Source: Planktothricoides raciborskii GIHE-MW2 (GTDB lineage Bacteria > Cyanobacteriota > Cyanobacteriia > Cyanobacteriales > Laspinemataceae). Taken from it: a stretch of 64,000 bases of DNA. This document shows, piece by piece, positions 1 to 9,462 of this stretch. Where the stretch lies: contig NZ_CP159837.1 in the NCBI RefSeq assembly GCF_040564635.1, positions 3,893,001 to 3,957,000 of the forward strand, in the 5' to 3' direction. The translations under genes were made by a program, and so were the position numbers. Under the pieces are notes generated by a model. That model was not told where the DNA came from and searched no databases. It saw only the letters and a list, made by a program, of their open reading frames with translations. Position 1 is the first letter of the stretch. The number at the start of each line of letters is the position of its first letter.

Positions 1-1417
1 CAGTAATTAACCCGGAACTGGATGCTACAATTGCCCCTGTTCCTAGGGCTAATCCCAAAGCTTGAATCGTGTTTTCTAGGCTTTTTTCTTGGTCTTGAAG
101 TTGGCGATCGCGCTGAGTTTGTTCTATTTCCACGATACCCCGAATCGAGGCAACTGCCTTATCCGCTAAACTAGAACCTTCCACAAAATAGTTCAGTTCG
201 TCCGCAATGCGAGTTTGAAAATAGGGACAGGTGCGATCGCTAAACTCCCGGAAAAAATCCAGGTCTGACTCTGGGACGACATAGTTCTTTTCCTTCTCAA
301 GCTGATATTGGATAGCCCCTAAAGCAACTTGGTAATTTTTCCCATTAATCGCGATCGTATTCCGGCTATGCTTATAATTTCTCAACAGTCGGGCATATTC
401 TAAATCTGACGAAGATAAATCTTCTAATATATGCCTCAACTGATTTAAATCCCCATCGCTGACCCGTTGCCCTGGGGATTGCTGCTGTAACTTCAATAAA
501 TCTTTCAGAGCCTTGACTTTTTCCTCTAATTGGATATAATTATCGTATAATTGGCGATACAAACTCCGACTTTCCCGATAAGCGGATAAAACCTTATTGC
601 GGTAATAAAATAAATTGATAAATTGCCGATAAGCAGCCACAAACTTCTCACTGGCTGAATCCTCCCGAAATAACCAGATTAAAACATGACAAGTATCTAG
701 AGATTCCGGGGAAAAATCCGCATCGATAACTTGACCGCCAAACTCAAAAATCGGGCTGCCAAACAGTTCCCCCACTCGTTCCAAAGGTGGCTGTTTTCTT
801 GAAGCAGGAATCAACTGTTTTAAACATTTCTGAGCCAATGGCTTTAAACTTTCCACCCACCTATATTTATTACTATTATTATCACTATTTTTATTATACT
901 TATCCTGTTCTTCCGGGGGCAAAAAAGCCGTTAACAACAAAGTTTGGCCTAAAGAACTTTGGACAAAATCAGGCAGAAAAACGCTGTTATCTGTATTTAA
1001 AAGACGCCAAAACGAAACCGGCACCGCAGCGGTTATAACATCATTTTCTGTTTCTGGCCGCCGAAAATTCAGCGTCAAACTATAACTATCATGGAGGCGA
1101 TGCGCCAAAACTCTGCCGGTAATTCCTAACTCTTGATTGGCCACTTTTTCGGGAAGTTTTCCGATTAACTTCAGCGGTTGCTTATTCAGATTCACCTCCA
1201 TACCGCCCGGTTCGGGGGAACTCTCAGGATAACCGTAAATATCCAGACGTTCAGTAAATCCTAAACTGGCTAAAATCTCATCTCCTTTTTGCCACAAAAG
1301 ATGCGGATTAGTCGCCCGAGAATCCGGTTTGCCCGTCAAACCGCGCCAAAGATGAAACGCGAATAAATGTAAATTTGGCGCATAAACCAGCGGCATATCT
1401 TGTTGTTGTAAATCCAT
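1..1417 (-). CDS. Truncated conserved hypothetical, coiled coil with C-terminal membrane segment
   Basis: The frame is open from an ATG at 1417 to the window edge, about 472 residues, and its 3' end lies outside. I recognise no named domain. The first 150 residues look globular with beta-type patterns, followed by an Asn/Lys low-complexity linker (about residues 175-185), a helical region with coiled-coil character (about 280-330), and near the visible end a charged helix followed by a small-residue hydrophobic stretch (ALGLALGTGAIVAS) that looks like a membrane segment. It is in the same orientation as, and downstream of, a 133-aa protein and a TPR-CHAT protease-like protein, so it could be a partner, effector or substrate of that protein. 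This role is inference only. No function is assigned; the frame itself is convincing by length and by continuity of codons. Confidence 0.75.
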   Translation of the reverse strand, partial: MDLQQQDMPLVYAPNLHLFAFHLWRGLTGKPDSRATNPHLLWQKGDEILASLGFTERLDIYGYPESSPEPGGMEVNLNKQPLKLIGKLPEKVANQELGITGRVLAHRLHDSYSLTLNFRRPETENDVITAAVPVSFWRLLNTDNSVFLPDFVQSSLGQTLLLTAFLPPEEQDKYNKNSDNNSNKYRWVESLKPLAQKCLKQLIPASRKQPPLERVGELFGSPIFEFGGQVIDADFSPESLDTCHVLIWLFREDSASEKFVAAYRQFINLFYYRNKVLSAYRESRSLYRQLYDNYIQLEEKVKALKDLLKLQQQSPGQRVSDGDLNQLRHILEDLSSSDLEYARLLRNYKHSRNTIAINGKNYQVALGAIQYQLEKEKNYVVPESDLDFFREFSDRTCPYFQTRIADELNYFVEGSSLADKAVASIRGIVEIEQTQRDRQLQDQEKSLENTIQALGLALGTGAIVASSSGLIT

Positions 1418-1459
1418 TTGCTTCACTAAATTAAATCGTAATTAAATCGTAATTAAATC

Positions 1460-1549
1460 GTAGGTTGGGTTGAGGAACGAAACCCAACATTATCATTCAT
1501 TTTTTACCAGATCGGATCTCGTAGGTTGGGTTGAGGAACTAAACCCAAC
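1460..1549. repeat. Two copies of a 29-bp imperfect palindrome
   Basis: Copies at 1460-1488 and 1521-1549 differ at one base. Each has the form GTAGGTTGGGTT, a short loop, then AACCCAAC, so each could fold into a small hairpin. They fill the gap between two same-strand genes, where they could act as RNA stem-loops in a shared transcript. The type resembles the dispersed small palindromes common in cyanobacterial intergenic DNA. Confidence 0.8.
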
Positions 1550-1642
1550 ATTATACCCAAAACGATCATTTATTTTTCCCCAACCAACCGAAATAACATC
1601 TATAATTCGCCTTCTCAACCCAATTTACGCAACTACACGCAA

Positions 1643-2044
1643 TTAATTTAATGGCAAAACTATTACACATTCCGCTAACTTTTGGCGAACATAAGCCAGC
1701 AAAGAAACTTTTTCCTCACGTCCCGGTGGTAAAATCATCGTTTCCTTTTCCTCAATAATTTGGAAATTGGGAATTATATACTGCATCTTATTCGGTTCTG
1801 GTTCCGCAAGTTCACCTAATTCTTGGCGGTTTTTTGCTAATTCTTTAACAAAAATTTCTTGCTCTTGAGGAAACTGTTCCAGCCATTCTATAATTATATC
1901 AGCCGCCCGGTTTGCTTCGGTTTCTGGAATATCTGCTAATTCGGCGGCTAATTCCTGAAATTTTGCCCGGTCTGGGGGTAAAATTGGCGGTTGCGTCTCC
2001 AATAATTGCGCGAACATGACTAAAGTCTCTGTATCATCTCTCAT
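1643..2044 (-). CDS. Small acidic conserved-type hypothetical protein
   Basis: A 133-residue, Glu-rich protein with no motif I recognise. The N-terminal 90 residues are predicted helical by eye (many E, A, L), the C-terminal 45 residues alternate hydrophobic residues as in beta strands (QYIIPNFQII) and end in a hydrophobic VIVLPLN. There is no signal peptide or membrane segment. It lies 122 bp downstream of the TPR-CHAT gene and about 225 bp upstream of the truncated membrane protein, all on the minus strand, so the three may be co-transcribed. It might be an adaptor or regulatory subunit of the CHAT protein, but nothing in the sequence proves this. Confidence 0.65.
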   Translation of the reverse strand: MRDDTETLVMFAQLLETQPPILPPDRAKFQELAAELADIPETEANRAADIIIEWLEQFPQEQEIFVKELAKNRQELGELAEPEPNKMQYIIPNFQIIEEKETMILPPGREEKVSLLAYVRQKLAECVIVLPLN

Positions 2045-2166
2045 AATTATCCTCTGCTTTCCTCTGGTTTTACTTTAACAGCTTCTTCTTTGTGTCCTTT
2101 GTGCCTTTGTGGTAAAAAAAATTAACTCACCACAAAGACACAAAGAAACACAAAGGGAGATAGAAA

Positions 2167-5100
2167 TTAAACGCCAATGGCACAAAAAGCCCCCCAATGT
2201 TTAGGGTGTTGGTAGGGTTGATAGTGGGACGGTTTGAAACCTAAATGGACATTTTCCCGCAGCTTTTGTTTAATCGGGGCATTCTCCTGCGACTCGGAGG
2301 GATTTAACCAATTAATTAACTCCTGTTTGGTGACAGTTCGCATCCACTGTTGGGCGGCTTTTAAGGCCAGGGTAATAGAAGGCTGAATCTGCATTTCCTC
2401 ATATAATTTTACCATTAAAATCGCCGTGGATAAGTCATTCACCGCCCAGAGGCTGCAAATCACGTTGGGGGCTCCCGCATAGAGGAAACCCAGTCCTAAA
2501 CTAATGTATTCTTCTAACTCTGGGGAAAAGTCCACCAACCCGGTTTCGCAAGCGGAGAGAATCACTAAGCGACAGGAGGGTAAATCAAGCTGGAATAATT
2601 CCCCTAATGTGTAACATAAGGTTAAATCCAGGGTTTTACCTTTGCGCCAGGGAATATATCGACTATTCCCGGTTAATTCTGGTTCGGGTTTTGGTTCGGG
2701 GTGATTTTCGCGGGGTAATGATTCGGTTTGTCCGTCCTCACGTTTTACCACTGCCCCCGCTAGGACTAAAGGAGATAGTAACGGACTAACAAAGTTAAAC
2801 GCCCCATGTCCGGCGAAATGGATATATTCCGCCCCCTGAAAATCTTGGGCAGTGGCGGTTTCTTTGAGGGCAGCTTTGCTGGCTGCTTTCTTGGGTAAAA
2901 TCCGGGCATGGGGTTGGAAAGCGGGAGAAATTGCCTGAACTTCTAGGTCCGCATATTCTAAATCTTCTGTGGGATTTTGGATGGCAAAAAACCGGGGACT
3001 GGTATTGTTGCTGGTATTGTCACTAATATCCTTGCGGTTGCGGCGGGATACTTTTTGCAAAAATTGACAACTGGGGGCATATTTTACCCCATCGGCAAAT
3101 TTATCGGCTAAATATTGCGGGTTGCTGCCGTTGTCCGGGGGTAAGTTGTCCAGGGGTAAAATATGCAGGGGAAATAGGTGCAAGTCCCGATAGGGCACTA
3201 AAATCAGTTGACGATATTTGTCCGTCAGGGGGGCAATCAGTTCTGATATATGCAGGATATCCGCGAGACGATGCAGGTAGTGATTAAATTGCTCTTCCCA
3301 GTGGGATTTTTTCTGGGCATAGGTGTCGAGATAAGTTTGGCGGAGTTCTTGTAATTGGGTATAGGCTTCTGGGGTGGAAATCCACACTGAGATCCCCCCT
3401 GCCCCCCTTAAAAAGGGGGGTTCTGAGTCTTCTTTTTGCGGGAAGTTAAATAGAGTAGATAACTTAAACAACAGCATCTTAATATTCTTCAGAAGAAAGT
3501 TTCTTTCTTTAACTCCACCTAACACCACAAAGGCATAAATCCGCTCGCGGGTACAATACCACTCAATTAGGGCAGTATGTTCGTCCAGTAAACCCTGAAT
3601 TTCAGAAAATTTGATGGGTTCCACTCGCTGCGTCAGGGAAAAAGTGGGGTCATAGGTTTTGATGATATCCAGGAGTTTGTTTAACTTTTGTTCTGCCTTT
3701 TGATATTCTTGGCGAATCGTCTCAATGGCATCAGGAGTCAAACCACCACTGCTGCTGCCTCGTGAGTCTCCACCCAATGTATCTGAGGGGCTGTTGGTTG
3801 TGGTGGGACGATCCAAAGTTTCTAACAATTGCTGTTTGGCAGTGACTTCCCGACGCAGGGTATCCAGTTGGGTGAGGATTTCTGGGGGAATATCGCCTTT
3901 GGGATAGATATCGCGGTTGGCGAGAAGTTCGATGAGGTTGCGGGATTTGCTGCGTTCCACACTGGCGAGGGCTCTACCGATATCGCCGCTATTGATGCAG
4001 GCTTGTACCAGTTTCTCATAAACCCCGATTTGAGCGGTGCGGCGTTTTTGTTTTTCCTGGTTGGATGCGGCGAAAGTGCAACTGGTTTCTACGGCGGTGA
4101 TGGCTGCTTCGTATCCTTCAATGGCGGTTTGCCAGTCTTTAATGTCAAAGGCAGCATTGCCTAATCTGCTACCGATATCCAAGGCTTCTACAGGGAATCG
4201 GTTTGGGGGACAAGCGGCTAAACCTGCTCTCCAGGCGGCGAAGGCTTCGGAGATTTTGTTTGAATGTTGATGGACAAAGGCAAGCTCATTATAAACATCG
4301 CCCATACCGGATTTATAGCCCAATTCGGTTCTCAATGCCAAAGATTGCTGATACAGACGCTCCGCCTCATCCCAGTTGCCGCGATTTCGCTGGATATCTC
4401 CCAACAGTCCCCAAGATTCTGCCATACCGGAGCGATCGCCCAATTCGGTTCTCAATGCCAAAGATTGCTGAAACAGACGCTCCGCCTCATCCCAGTTGCC
4501 GCGATTTCGCTGGATATCTCCCAACAGTCCCCAAGAGCTTGCCATCCCAGACTTATCCCCCAATTCGGTACTCAATGCCAAAGATTGCTGATACAGACGC
4601 TCCGCCTCATCCCAGTTGCCGCGATTTCGCTGGATATCTCCCAAACTTCCCCAAGTGGTTGCCATACCAGACTTATCGCCCAATTCGGTTCTCAATGCCA
4701 AAGATTGCTGAAACAGACGCTCCGCCTCATCCCAGTTGCCGCGACATCGCTGGATATCTCCCAAGACTCCCCAAGAGGTTGCCATACCAGACTTATCGCC
4801 CAATTCGGTACTCAATGCCAAAGATTGCTGATACAGACGCTCCGCCTCATCCCAGTTGCCGCGAAATCGCTGGATATCTCCCAACACTCCCCAAACGGCT
4901 GCCATCCCGGAGCGATCGCCCAATTCGGTTCTCAAAGCCAAAGATTGCTGATACAGACGCTCCGCCTCATCCCAGTTGCCGCGATTTCGCTGGATATCTC
5001 CCAACTGTCCCCAAGAGGATGCCATCCCCGCGCGATCGCCCAATTCGGTTCTCAATGCCAAAGATTGCTGATACAGACGCTCCGCCTCATCCCAGTTGCC

Positions 5101-5991
5101 GCGATTTCGCTGGATATCTCCCAACTGTCCCCAAGAGGTTGCCATACCGGAGCGATCGCCCAATTCGGTTTCAATTGCCAAACATTGCTGAAACAGACGC
5201 TCCGCCTCATCCCAGTTGCCGCGATTTCGCTGGATATCTCCCAAGACTCCCCAAGAGGTTGCCATACCTTTGCGATCGCCCAATTCGGTTCTCAATGCCA
5301 AAGATTGCTGATACAGACGCTCCGCCTCATCCCAGTTGCCGCGAACGTTCTGGATATCTCCCAACTGTCCCCAAGAGGTTGCCATACCGGAGCGATCGCC
5401 CAATTCGGTACTCAATGCCAAATATTGCTGATACAGACGCTCCGCCTCATCCCAGTTGCCGCGAACGTTCTGGATATATCCCAACAGTCCCCAAGAGGTT
5501 GCCATACCGGAGCGATCGCCCAATTCGGTACTCAATGCCAAATATTGCTGATACAGACGCTCCGCCTCATCCCAGTTGCCGCGATCGCGCTCAATACAAC
5601 CTAACTGTCCCCAACATAAAGCGATGTTAGCCTTATCCCCGATTGCTTCATACAATGCGAGAGACTGTTGCAAAGATTCCCAGGCTTGGGAATATTCAGA
5701 ATGTTGATACTGTTGAAAACCCTGCTGCAATAGAGCATCTGCTTCTGCTTTTCGTAGGGTGGGGAGAGAATAGTTAGCGGTTACTATTTTAATCCCTACA
5801 TTCAGTAACCTGTCGGCGGCTTTCAGTTCCCCCAATTCCATCTTTATTTCCGCTTCTGCACGCATCACCTGCACCAACCCCGCATCAACGAGTTCGGGGT
5901 TGGCTTGTAGGATGTCCATTTCCTCGCCACTGGGACAGCCGAGGATTGCTTCAATCAGTTGGATATAGGCGTTGAGTCGTTGTTCGTCCAT
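2167..5991 (-). CDS. TPR-CHAT caspase-like protein
   Basis: A 1274-residue protein in three parts. Residues about 1-115 are helical. Residues about 118-560 hold eleven 40-residue tetratricopeptide units of the pattern GNWDEAERLYQQSLAL...LGD, the Kinesin light chain/NB-ARC-associated type of TPR. After a helical linker, residues about 800-1274 form a CHAT domain, a caspase-fold cysteine protease family: the catalytic His lies in HFAGHG (about residue 1062) and the catalytic Cys in LSACETG (residue 1148, codon at 2548-2550). Both catalytic residues are present, so it is probably active. Family members act as receptor-triggered proteases in bacterial immunity or cell death (for example the TPR-CHAT subunit of type III-E CRISPR); here there is no CRISPR nearby. 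A palindromic repeat is inserted in frame in the linker. A 133-aa gene and a membrane protein gene follow on the same strand. Confidence 0.93.
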   Translation of the reverse strand: MDEQRLNAYIQLIEAILGCPSGEEMDILQANPELVDAGLVQVMRAEAEIKMELGELKAADRLLNVGIKIVTANYSLPTLRKAEADALLQQGFQQYQHSEYSQAWESLQQSLALYEAIGDKANIALCWGQLGCIERDRGNWDEAERLYQQYLALSTELGDRSGMATSWGLLGYIQNVRGNWDEAERLYQQYLALSTELGDRSGMATSWGQLGDIQNVRGNWDEAERLYQQSLALRTELGDRKGMATSWGVLGDIQRNRGNWDEAERLFQQCLAIETELGDRSGMATSWGQLGDIQRNRGNWDEAERLYQQSLALRTELGDRAGMASSWGQLGDIQRNRGNWDEAERLYQQSLALRTELGDRSGMAAVWGVLGDIQRFRGNWDEAERLYQQSLALSTELGDKSGMATSWGVLGDIQRCRGNWDEAERLFQQSLALRTELGDKSGMATTWGSLGDIQRNRGNWDEAERLYQQSLALSTELGDKSGMASSWGLLGDIQRNRGNWDEAERLFQQSLALRTELGDRSGMAESWGLLGDIQRNRGNWDEAERLYQQSLALRTELGYKSGMGDVYNELAFVHQHSNKISEAFAAWRAGLAACPPNRFPVEALDIGSRLGNAAFDIKDWQTAIEGYEAAITAVETSCTFAASNQEKQKRRTAQIGVYEKLVQACINSGDIGRALASVERSKSRNLIELLANRDIYPKGDIPPEILTQLDTLRREVTAKQQLLETLDRPTTTNSPSDTLGGDSRGSSSGGLTPDAIETIRQEYQKAEQKLNKLLDIIKTYDPTFSLTQRVEPIKFSEIQGLLDEHTALIEWYCTRERIYAFVVLGGVKERNFLLKNIKMLLFKLSTLFNFPQKEDSEPPFLRGAGGISVWISTPEAYTQLQELRQTYLDTYAQKKSHWEEQFNHYLHRLADILHISELIAPLTDKYRQLILVPYRDLHLFPLHILPLDNLPPDNGSNPQYLADKFADGVKYAPSCQFLQKVSRRNRKDISDNTSNNTSPRFFAIQNPTEDLEYADLEVQAISPAFQPHARILPKKAASKAALKETATAQDFQGAEYIHFAGHGAFNFVSPLLSPLVLAGAVVKREDGQTESLPRENHPEPKPEPELTGNSRYIPWRKGKTLDLTLCYTLGELFQLDLPSCRLVILSACETGLVDFSPELEEYISLGLGFLYAGAPNVICSLWAVNDLSTAILMVKLYEEMQIQPSITLALKAAQQWMRTVTKQELINWLNPSESQENAPIKQKLRENVHLGFKPSHYQPYQHPKHWGAFCAIGV
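3391..3421. repeat. Palindromic GC-rich repeat inserted in frame in the CHAT gene
   Basis: This stretch consists of GATCCCCCCTGCCCCCCTTA followed by AAAAGGGGGG and encodes, on the minus strand, the peptide EPPFLRGAGGIS. The CCCCCCTTAAAAAGGGGGG element is a widespread dispersed repeat of cyanobacterial genomes that normally sits between genes. Here it keeps the frame open and adds about eleven residues to the region between the TPR array and the CHAT domain. Confidence 0.8.
4321..5640. repeat. Eleven tandem 120-bp units encoding TPRs
   Basis: The block is exactly 11 x 120 bp. Each unit begins (plus strand) CAATTCGGT and contains the invariant stretch CGCTCCGCCTCATCCCAGTT; most differences fall at a few positions, such as the bases encoding the residues before NRGNWDEAE and in the ELGD(R/K)SGMA segment. 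DNA-level identity, not only protein-level identity, indicates recent unit duplication or gene conversion. Confidence 0.97.
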
Positions 5992-6042
5992 ATTGCCTAC
6001 CGGGGGGTTGGGGGATGATGACTTATTTTAACCCGAAATCCT

Positions 6043-6263
6043 GTAGGGGCCAAGCATTCGCGCCGACATTTTCAGGAAAAATCGACCATCTTTGCCGCGA
6101 ATGCTTTGCCCTAATTTGTGCCCAGAACCCCAGAAACCCGATTTTTTATGTAGGGGCCAAGCATATAGCCTACCCTACGGGAAGCCGCTTCGCGTCTACG
6201 GCATGGCGAAAGCTTACCGCGCCGACATCTTCAGGAAAAATCGACCATCTTTGCCGCGAATGC
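6043..6263. repeat. Duplicated intergenic element, second copy carrying a nested repeat
   Basis: Copy one (6043-6111) and copy two (6150-6263) share GTAGGGGCCAAGCAT and then CGCCGACAT(T/C)TTCAGG through TTTGCCGCGAATGC. In copy two about 53 bp (6165-6217, beginning ATAGCCTACCCTACGG and containing GAAGCCGCTTCGCG) interrupt the element. The gap between the CHAT gene and cysS (5992-6686) otherwise holds only further repeats; short frames here are not credible genes. Confidence 0.8.
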
Positions 6264-6289
6264 AACGCCGCCCTGATGGGGGTTGGGGG

Positions 6290-6425
6290 TTTCAGAAACC
6301 GGGTTTCTGGGTTGGTGGCGGGGGCTTGAGAAACCGGGTTTCTTAATTAAGGTTATGCTTGGATACAGAGGTTAACCCAGAAACCCGGTTTCTGGCTTGG
6401 ATACAAAGGTTAACCCAGAAATAGG
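6290..6425. repeat. Cluster of AGAAACCCGGTTTCT palindromes
   Basis: At least three copies of the 15-bp palindrome (or its GAAACCGGGTTTC core) lie between 6290 and 6425. The same palindrome recurs at about 10604-10978, 17223-17290, 22804-22981, 32764-32823, 50921-51078 and 63361-63453, always outside intact genes, which marks it as a dispersed, genome-specific repeat family. Confidence 0.9.
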
Positions 6426-6686
6426 CGGCTGTGGTTTACTCAGTAAAAAAGCGCTGTATGGGATTACTTAAGCGGATGTCAAGCATAATTATGTTAAGAA
6501 ATATGTTGTTATGTTGTTAAGAAATATGTGGTTAAGAAATATGTGAGTCAACATAAGTTTCATCAAGGGGACTTAAGAATCTGTTGCACAATTAAATGAA
6601 ATTGGTATAAATCAAAGATCGTGTCATTATGGATCGATGGAAGAATTCACCTTCTTTGCCGTCACAGGAAAGCTCAAGATCCCCTT

Positions 6687-8147
6687 ATGACTTTGTATCT
6701 TTACAATACCCTGACTCGTCGCCAAGAACCTTTTGAACCCCTGGAACCGCCAAAGGTGCGGATGTATTGCTGTGGTGTCACCGTTTACGATTATTGTCAC
6801 CTCGGTCATGCGCGATCTTACATTGCTTGGGACACGGTTCGCCGCTATCTGATTTGGCGCGGCTATGAGGTGCGATATGTGCAGAATTTTACCGATATTG
6901 ACGATAAAATTCTGAATCGGGCTAGACAAGAGGGTTCCACAATGGAGGAAGTGGCCGATCGCTACACTCAAGCCTATTTTGAAGATATGGCCCGGTTGAA
7001 TATCCTCGAAGCGGACGAATATCCCCGCGCTACTCATACCCTGGACGGGATTAAGCGCTTGATTCACGAGTTAGAACATCGCGGCTATGCTTATGCTGCC
7101 GGGGGCGATGTCTATTATAAAGTCCGCAAGTTTCAGGACTATGGTCAGTTGTCGGGTCGCAAGTTAGAAGAGATGAAGGCAGGGGCCAGCGGTCGGGTGG
7201 AGGATGACCCGGAGGCCCAAAAGAAAGAAGACCCGTTTGATTTTGCGTTGTGGAAAGAGGCAAAACCGGGCGAACCTGCTTGGGAGTCGCCGTGGGGTTC
7301 CGGTCGTCCCGGTTGGCATATCGAATGTTCGGCAATGGTGCGCGATCGCCTGGGAGAAACTATTGATATTCATGCGGGTGGGGCGGATTTGGTATTTCCC
7401 CACCATGAAAATGAGATCGCCCAATCCCAAGCGGTGACGGGTAAGCCCTTGGCGAAATATTGGATGCACAATGGGTTTGTGACTATTAATGGGGAAAAAA
7501 TGTCCAAGTCTTTGGGCAATTTTACCACGATTCGCCAGTTATTAGATGAGGGAAATGTGCCGCCGATGGTGGTGCGATTGTTTGTCCTGCAAGCCCAATA
7601 TCGCAAGCCGATTGATTTTACCGATGAGGCGATCGCTTCTGCTACCCAAGGGTGGAATACCCTGAAAGAAGCACTATTATTTGCCAATCAATATGGGGAA
7701 AAATTAGGCTGGGATAAAATAGAAGTCTCAGCGGCACCTTTAGCCGAATTTGTGGAACGGTTCCAAGCCGCAATGGATGATGATTTTAATACTTCCAGTG
7801 CCTTAGCAGTCTTATTTGAAATTGCCAAAGAAATTCGGCGCGATCGCAACCTTTTAGTCCATGAAGGTAAAACCGACACTGCCCCAGAATTGCTCAAACA
7901 ACGGTGGCAAACCTTAGTTACTTTAGCCAATGTTCTCGGATTAGAAGCGGATGCGGATGCGGAAACCACCGAAGAACAATCTAATGGTCTGAGTGATGCA
8001 GAAATTGAAGCCTTAATCGAACAACGAAAAGCAGCCCGAAAAGCGAAAAACTTTGCGGAAGGCGATCGGATTCGTGACGAATTGCAATCCCAAGGAATTA
8101 CCCTAATTGATAAACCCGGTGGCGTCACTCAATGGCATCGTAATTAA
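6687..8147 (+). CDS. cysS: Cysteinyl-tRNA synthetase
   Basis: Class Ia synthetase that charges tRNA-Cys with cysteine in the cytoplasm. The 486-residue product starts MTLYLYNTL, has the zinc ligand Cys in [10 protein letters not shown], the HIGH-type motif HLGHARSY, further zinc ligands in GWHIECSAM and HHENE, and the KMSKS loop KMSKSLGN; a C-terminal helical DALR-type domain follows. Length fits the family (about 460-500). An upstream in-frame ATG at 6621 would add 22 residues that are unlike the conserved N-terminus, so 6687 is preferred. It stands alone, preceded by an AT-rich 250-bp region without recognisable regulatory RNA; I saw no T-box, as expected for a cyanobacterium. Confidence 0.98.
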   Translation: MTLYLYNTLTRRQEPFEPLEPPKVRMYCCGVTVYDYCHLGHARSYIAWDTVRRYLIWRGYEVRYVQNFTDIDDKILNRARQEGSTMEEVADRYTQAYFEDMARLNILEADEYPRATHTLDGIKRLIHELEHRGYAYAAGGDVYYKVRKFQDYGQLSGRKLEEMKAGASGRVEDDPEAQKKEDPFDFALWKEAKPGEPAWESPWGSGRPGWHIECSAMVRDRLGETIDIHAGGADLVFPHHENEIAQSQAVTGKPLAKYWMHNGFVTINGEKMSKSLGNFTTIRQLLDEGNVPPMVVRLFVLQAQYRKPIDFTDEAIASATQGWNTLKEALLFANQYGEKLGWDKIEVSAAPLAEFVERFQAAMDDDFNTSSALAVLFEIAKEIRRDRNLLVHEGKTDTAPELLKQRWQTLVTLANVLGLEADADAETTEEQSNGLSDAEIEALIEQRKAARKAKNFAEGDRIRDELQSQGITLIDKPGGVTQWHRN

Positions 8148-8149
8148 TT

Positions 8150-8375
8150 TTGTTGGTTGTTGGTTTTTGGTTGTTCTTTGTTGTTTGTTGTTGGTTGTTG
8201 TTTGTGAAAATTCAACAATCAACCATAAACCATAGAATCCCTACCCACCAACCATCAACAATCAACCATCAACCATCAACCACAAAATAATTGACAATTG
8301 ACAATGGACAATTAAATAAAATTATCAATTATCAATTATCAATTACTGCCAACCAACAACAAACAACCACCAACA
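8150..8375. repeat. Low-complexity TTGGTTG / CAACCAA block
   Basis: The gap between cysS and the permease gene is built from TTGTTGGTTG-type runs (8150-8210), CAACCATCAACCATC heptamer-like repeats (8215-8285), TATCAATTATCAATTA repeats (8320-8345) and a CAACCAACAACAAACAACC run (8348-8375). The outer GT-rich and AC-rich blocks are complementary and could form a long stem. Confidence 0.8.
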
Positions 8376-8382
8376 AAAATAT

Positions 8383-9462
8383 ATGTCCACCCAACGTATT
8401 ACAATTTCGGTTACTAACTTACTCCTGGTATTAGCTACAGCATTTCTATTAGTTTTACTCTGGCAACTGCGGAGTTTACTCATTACTGTGATGATTTCTG
8501 TTGTCCTTGCCGCATCAATTTCTCCTGCTATTGAATGGGCAGAAAAACGCCACATTCCCCGGTGGTTAGCCGCTATTTTAACCTATTTGCTTTTGATTGG
8601 CGGTTTGACTGGAGTTATGCTATTAATTGGCCCAACAGTTTTTGACCAAATTGAACTGATTATTAGTCAGTTACCTCTTTATTTAGAAACCTTACAAGAT
8701 ATTGCCGAACAGTTAGTTAGCCGACTGAGTGATAATAGTTCCGAGTTGGTCAGTGAATATTTTAATACTCAAGCCATCACCGGCTGGGTATTTCGTTCTA
8801 GTCAACAAGTGATTATCCGTTCTTATAGCATTACACGAGGAATTATTGGGGCAATTTTTACCCTAATATTATGTTTGTTTATTTCCGGCTATATGTTAGC
8901 GGATAGCCAGACATTAATTAAAAGTTTGGTGCAGTTATTTCCTGCCCCGTGGAATGATCGCCTAGAAGCCCAAGTTCATACGGTGACTACCCGGATGGGG
9001 GGTTATATTCGGGGACGTTTTTTGGTTTCCGCTATTTTAGGAATTGCCACTGCTGCCGGGTTATCTTTTTTAGGATTAGCAGATTTTGCCCTAGGTTTAG
9101 GGGCGATCGCTGGGGTGACGAATTTAATCCCCTTTATTGGCCCTATTCTTGGCTCTGTCCCCGCTTTAATTGTGGCGATCGTCAAAGGGAGTTGGGTCTT
9201 TCTCTGGGTTTTAATCCTGTTTGTGATTATTCAAAATATTGAAACCTATGTGTTAGACCCATTATTAGTAGGGAGTTCCGTTGGTATTCATCCTTTATAT
9301 CAGTTATTAGCGGTATTAGGAGGAGTTCAACTATTGGGAATATTCGGGGCAATTTTAATTCCACCCTGGTTTGCCGGAACCGCTGCCTTAGTCGAAAATC
9401 TCTATCTCAAACCAAAGTTAGAAGCGGAGAAAAAATTGGCCAAAGAATTGGCACAAGAATAA
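8383..9462 (+). CDS. AI-2E family (PerM-like) membrane transporter
   Basis: A 359-residue polytopic inner-membrane protein of the AI-2E/UPF0118 family. Hydrophobic segments lie at about residues 10-30, 35-50, 62-85, 155-175, 205-230, 232-265, 270-290 and 300-335, separated by a soluble insert (about 90-150) typical of the family. Conserved family elements include the GYIRGR segment and the TNLIPFIGPILG and QNIETYVLDPLLVG motifs. Members export or exchange small solutes (TqsA exports autoinducer-2 in E. coli; others are Na+/H+ antiporters); the substrate here is unknown. It is a single gene bordered by repeats on the left. The ATG at 8383 gives the full N-terminal membrane segment. Confidence 0.92.
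   Translation: MSTQRITISVTNLLLVLATAFLLVLLWQLRSLLITVMISVVLAASISPAIEWAEKRHIPRWLAAILTYLLLIGGLTGVMLLIGPTVFDQIELIISQLPLYLETLQDIAEQLVSRLSDNSSELVSEYFNTQAITGWVFRSSQQVIIRSYSITRGIIGAIFTLILCLFISGYMLADSQTLIKSLVQLFPAPWNDRLEAQVHTVTTRMGGYIRGRFLVSAILGIATAAGLSFLGLADFALGLGAIAGVTNLIPFIGPILGSVPALIVAIVKGSWVFLWVLILFVIIQNIETYVLDPLLVGSSVGIHPLYQLLAVLGGVQLLGIFGAILIPPWFAGTAALVENLYLKPKLEAEKKLAKELAQE

Noticed and set aside
787-1038. 83-codon plus-strand frame with a Tyr run
   Set aside because: It is antisense to the continuous minus-strand frame covering 1-1417.
4203-5630. Two long plus-strand frames (475 and 446 codons) over the TPR array
   Set aside because: They are antisense shadows created because the 120-bp units are a multiple of three; the minus-strand TPR-CHAT protein explains the sequence.
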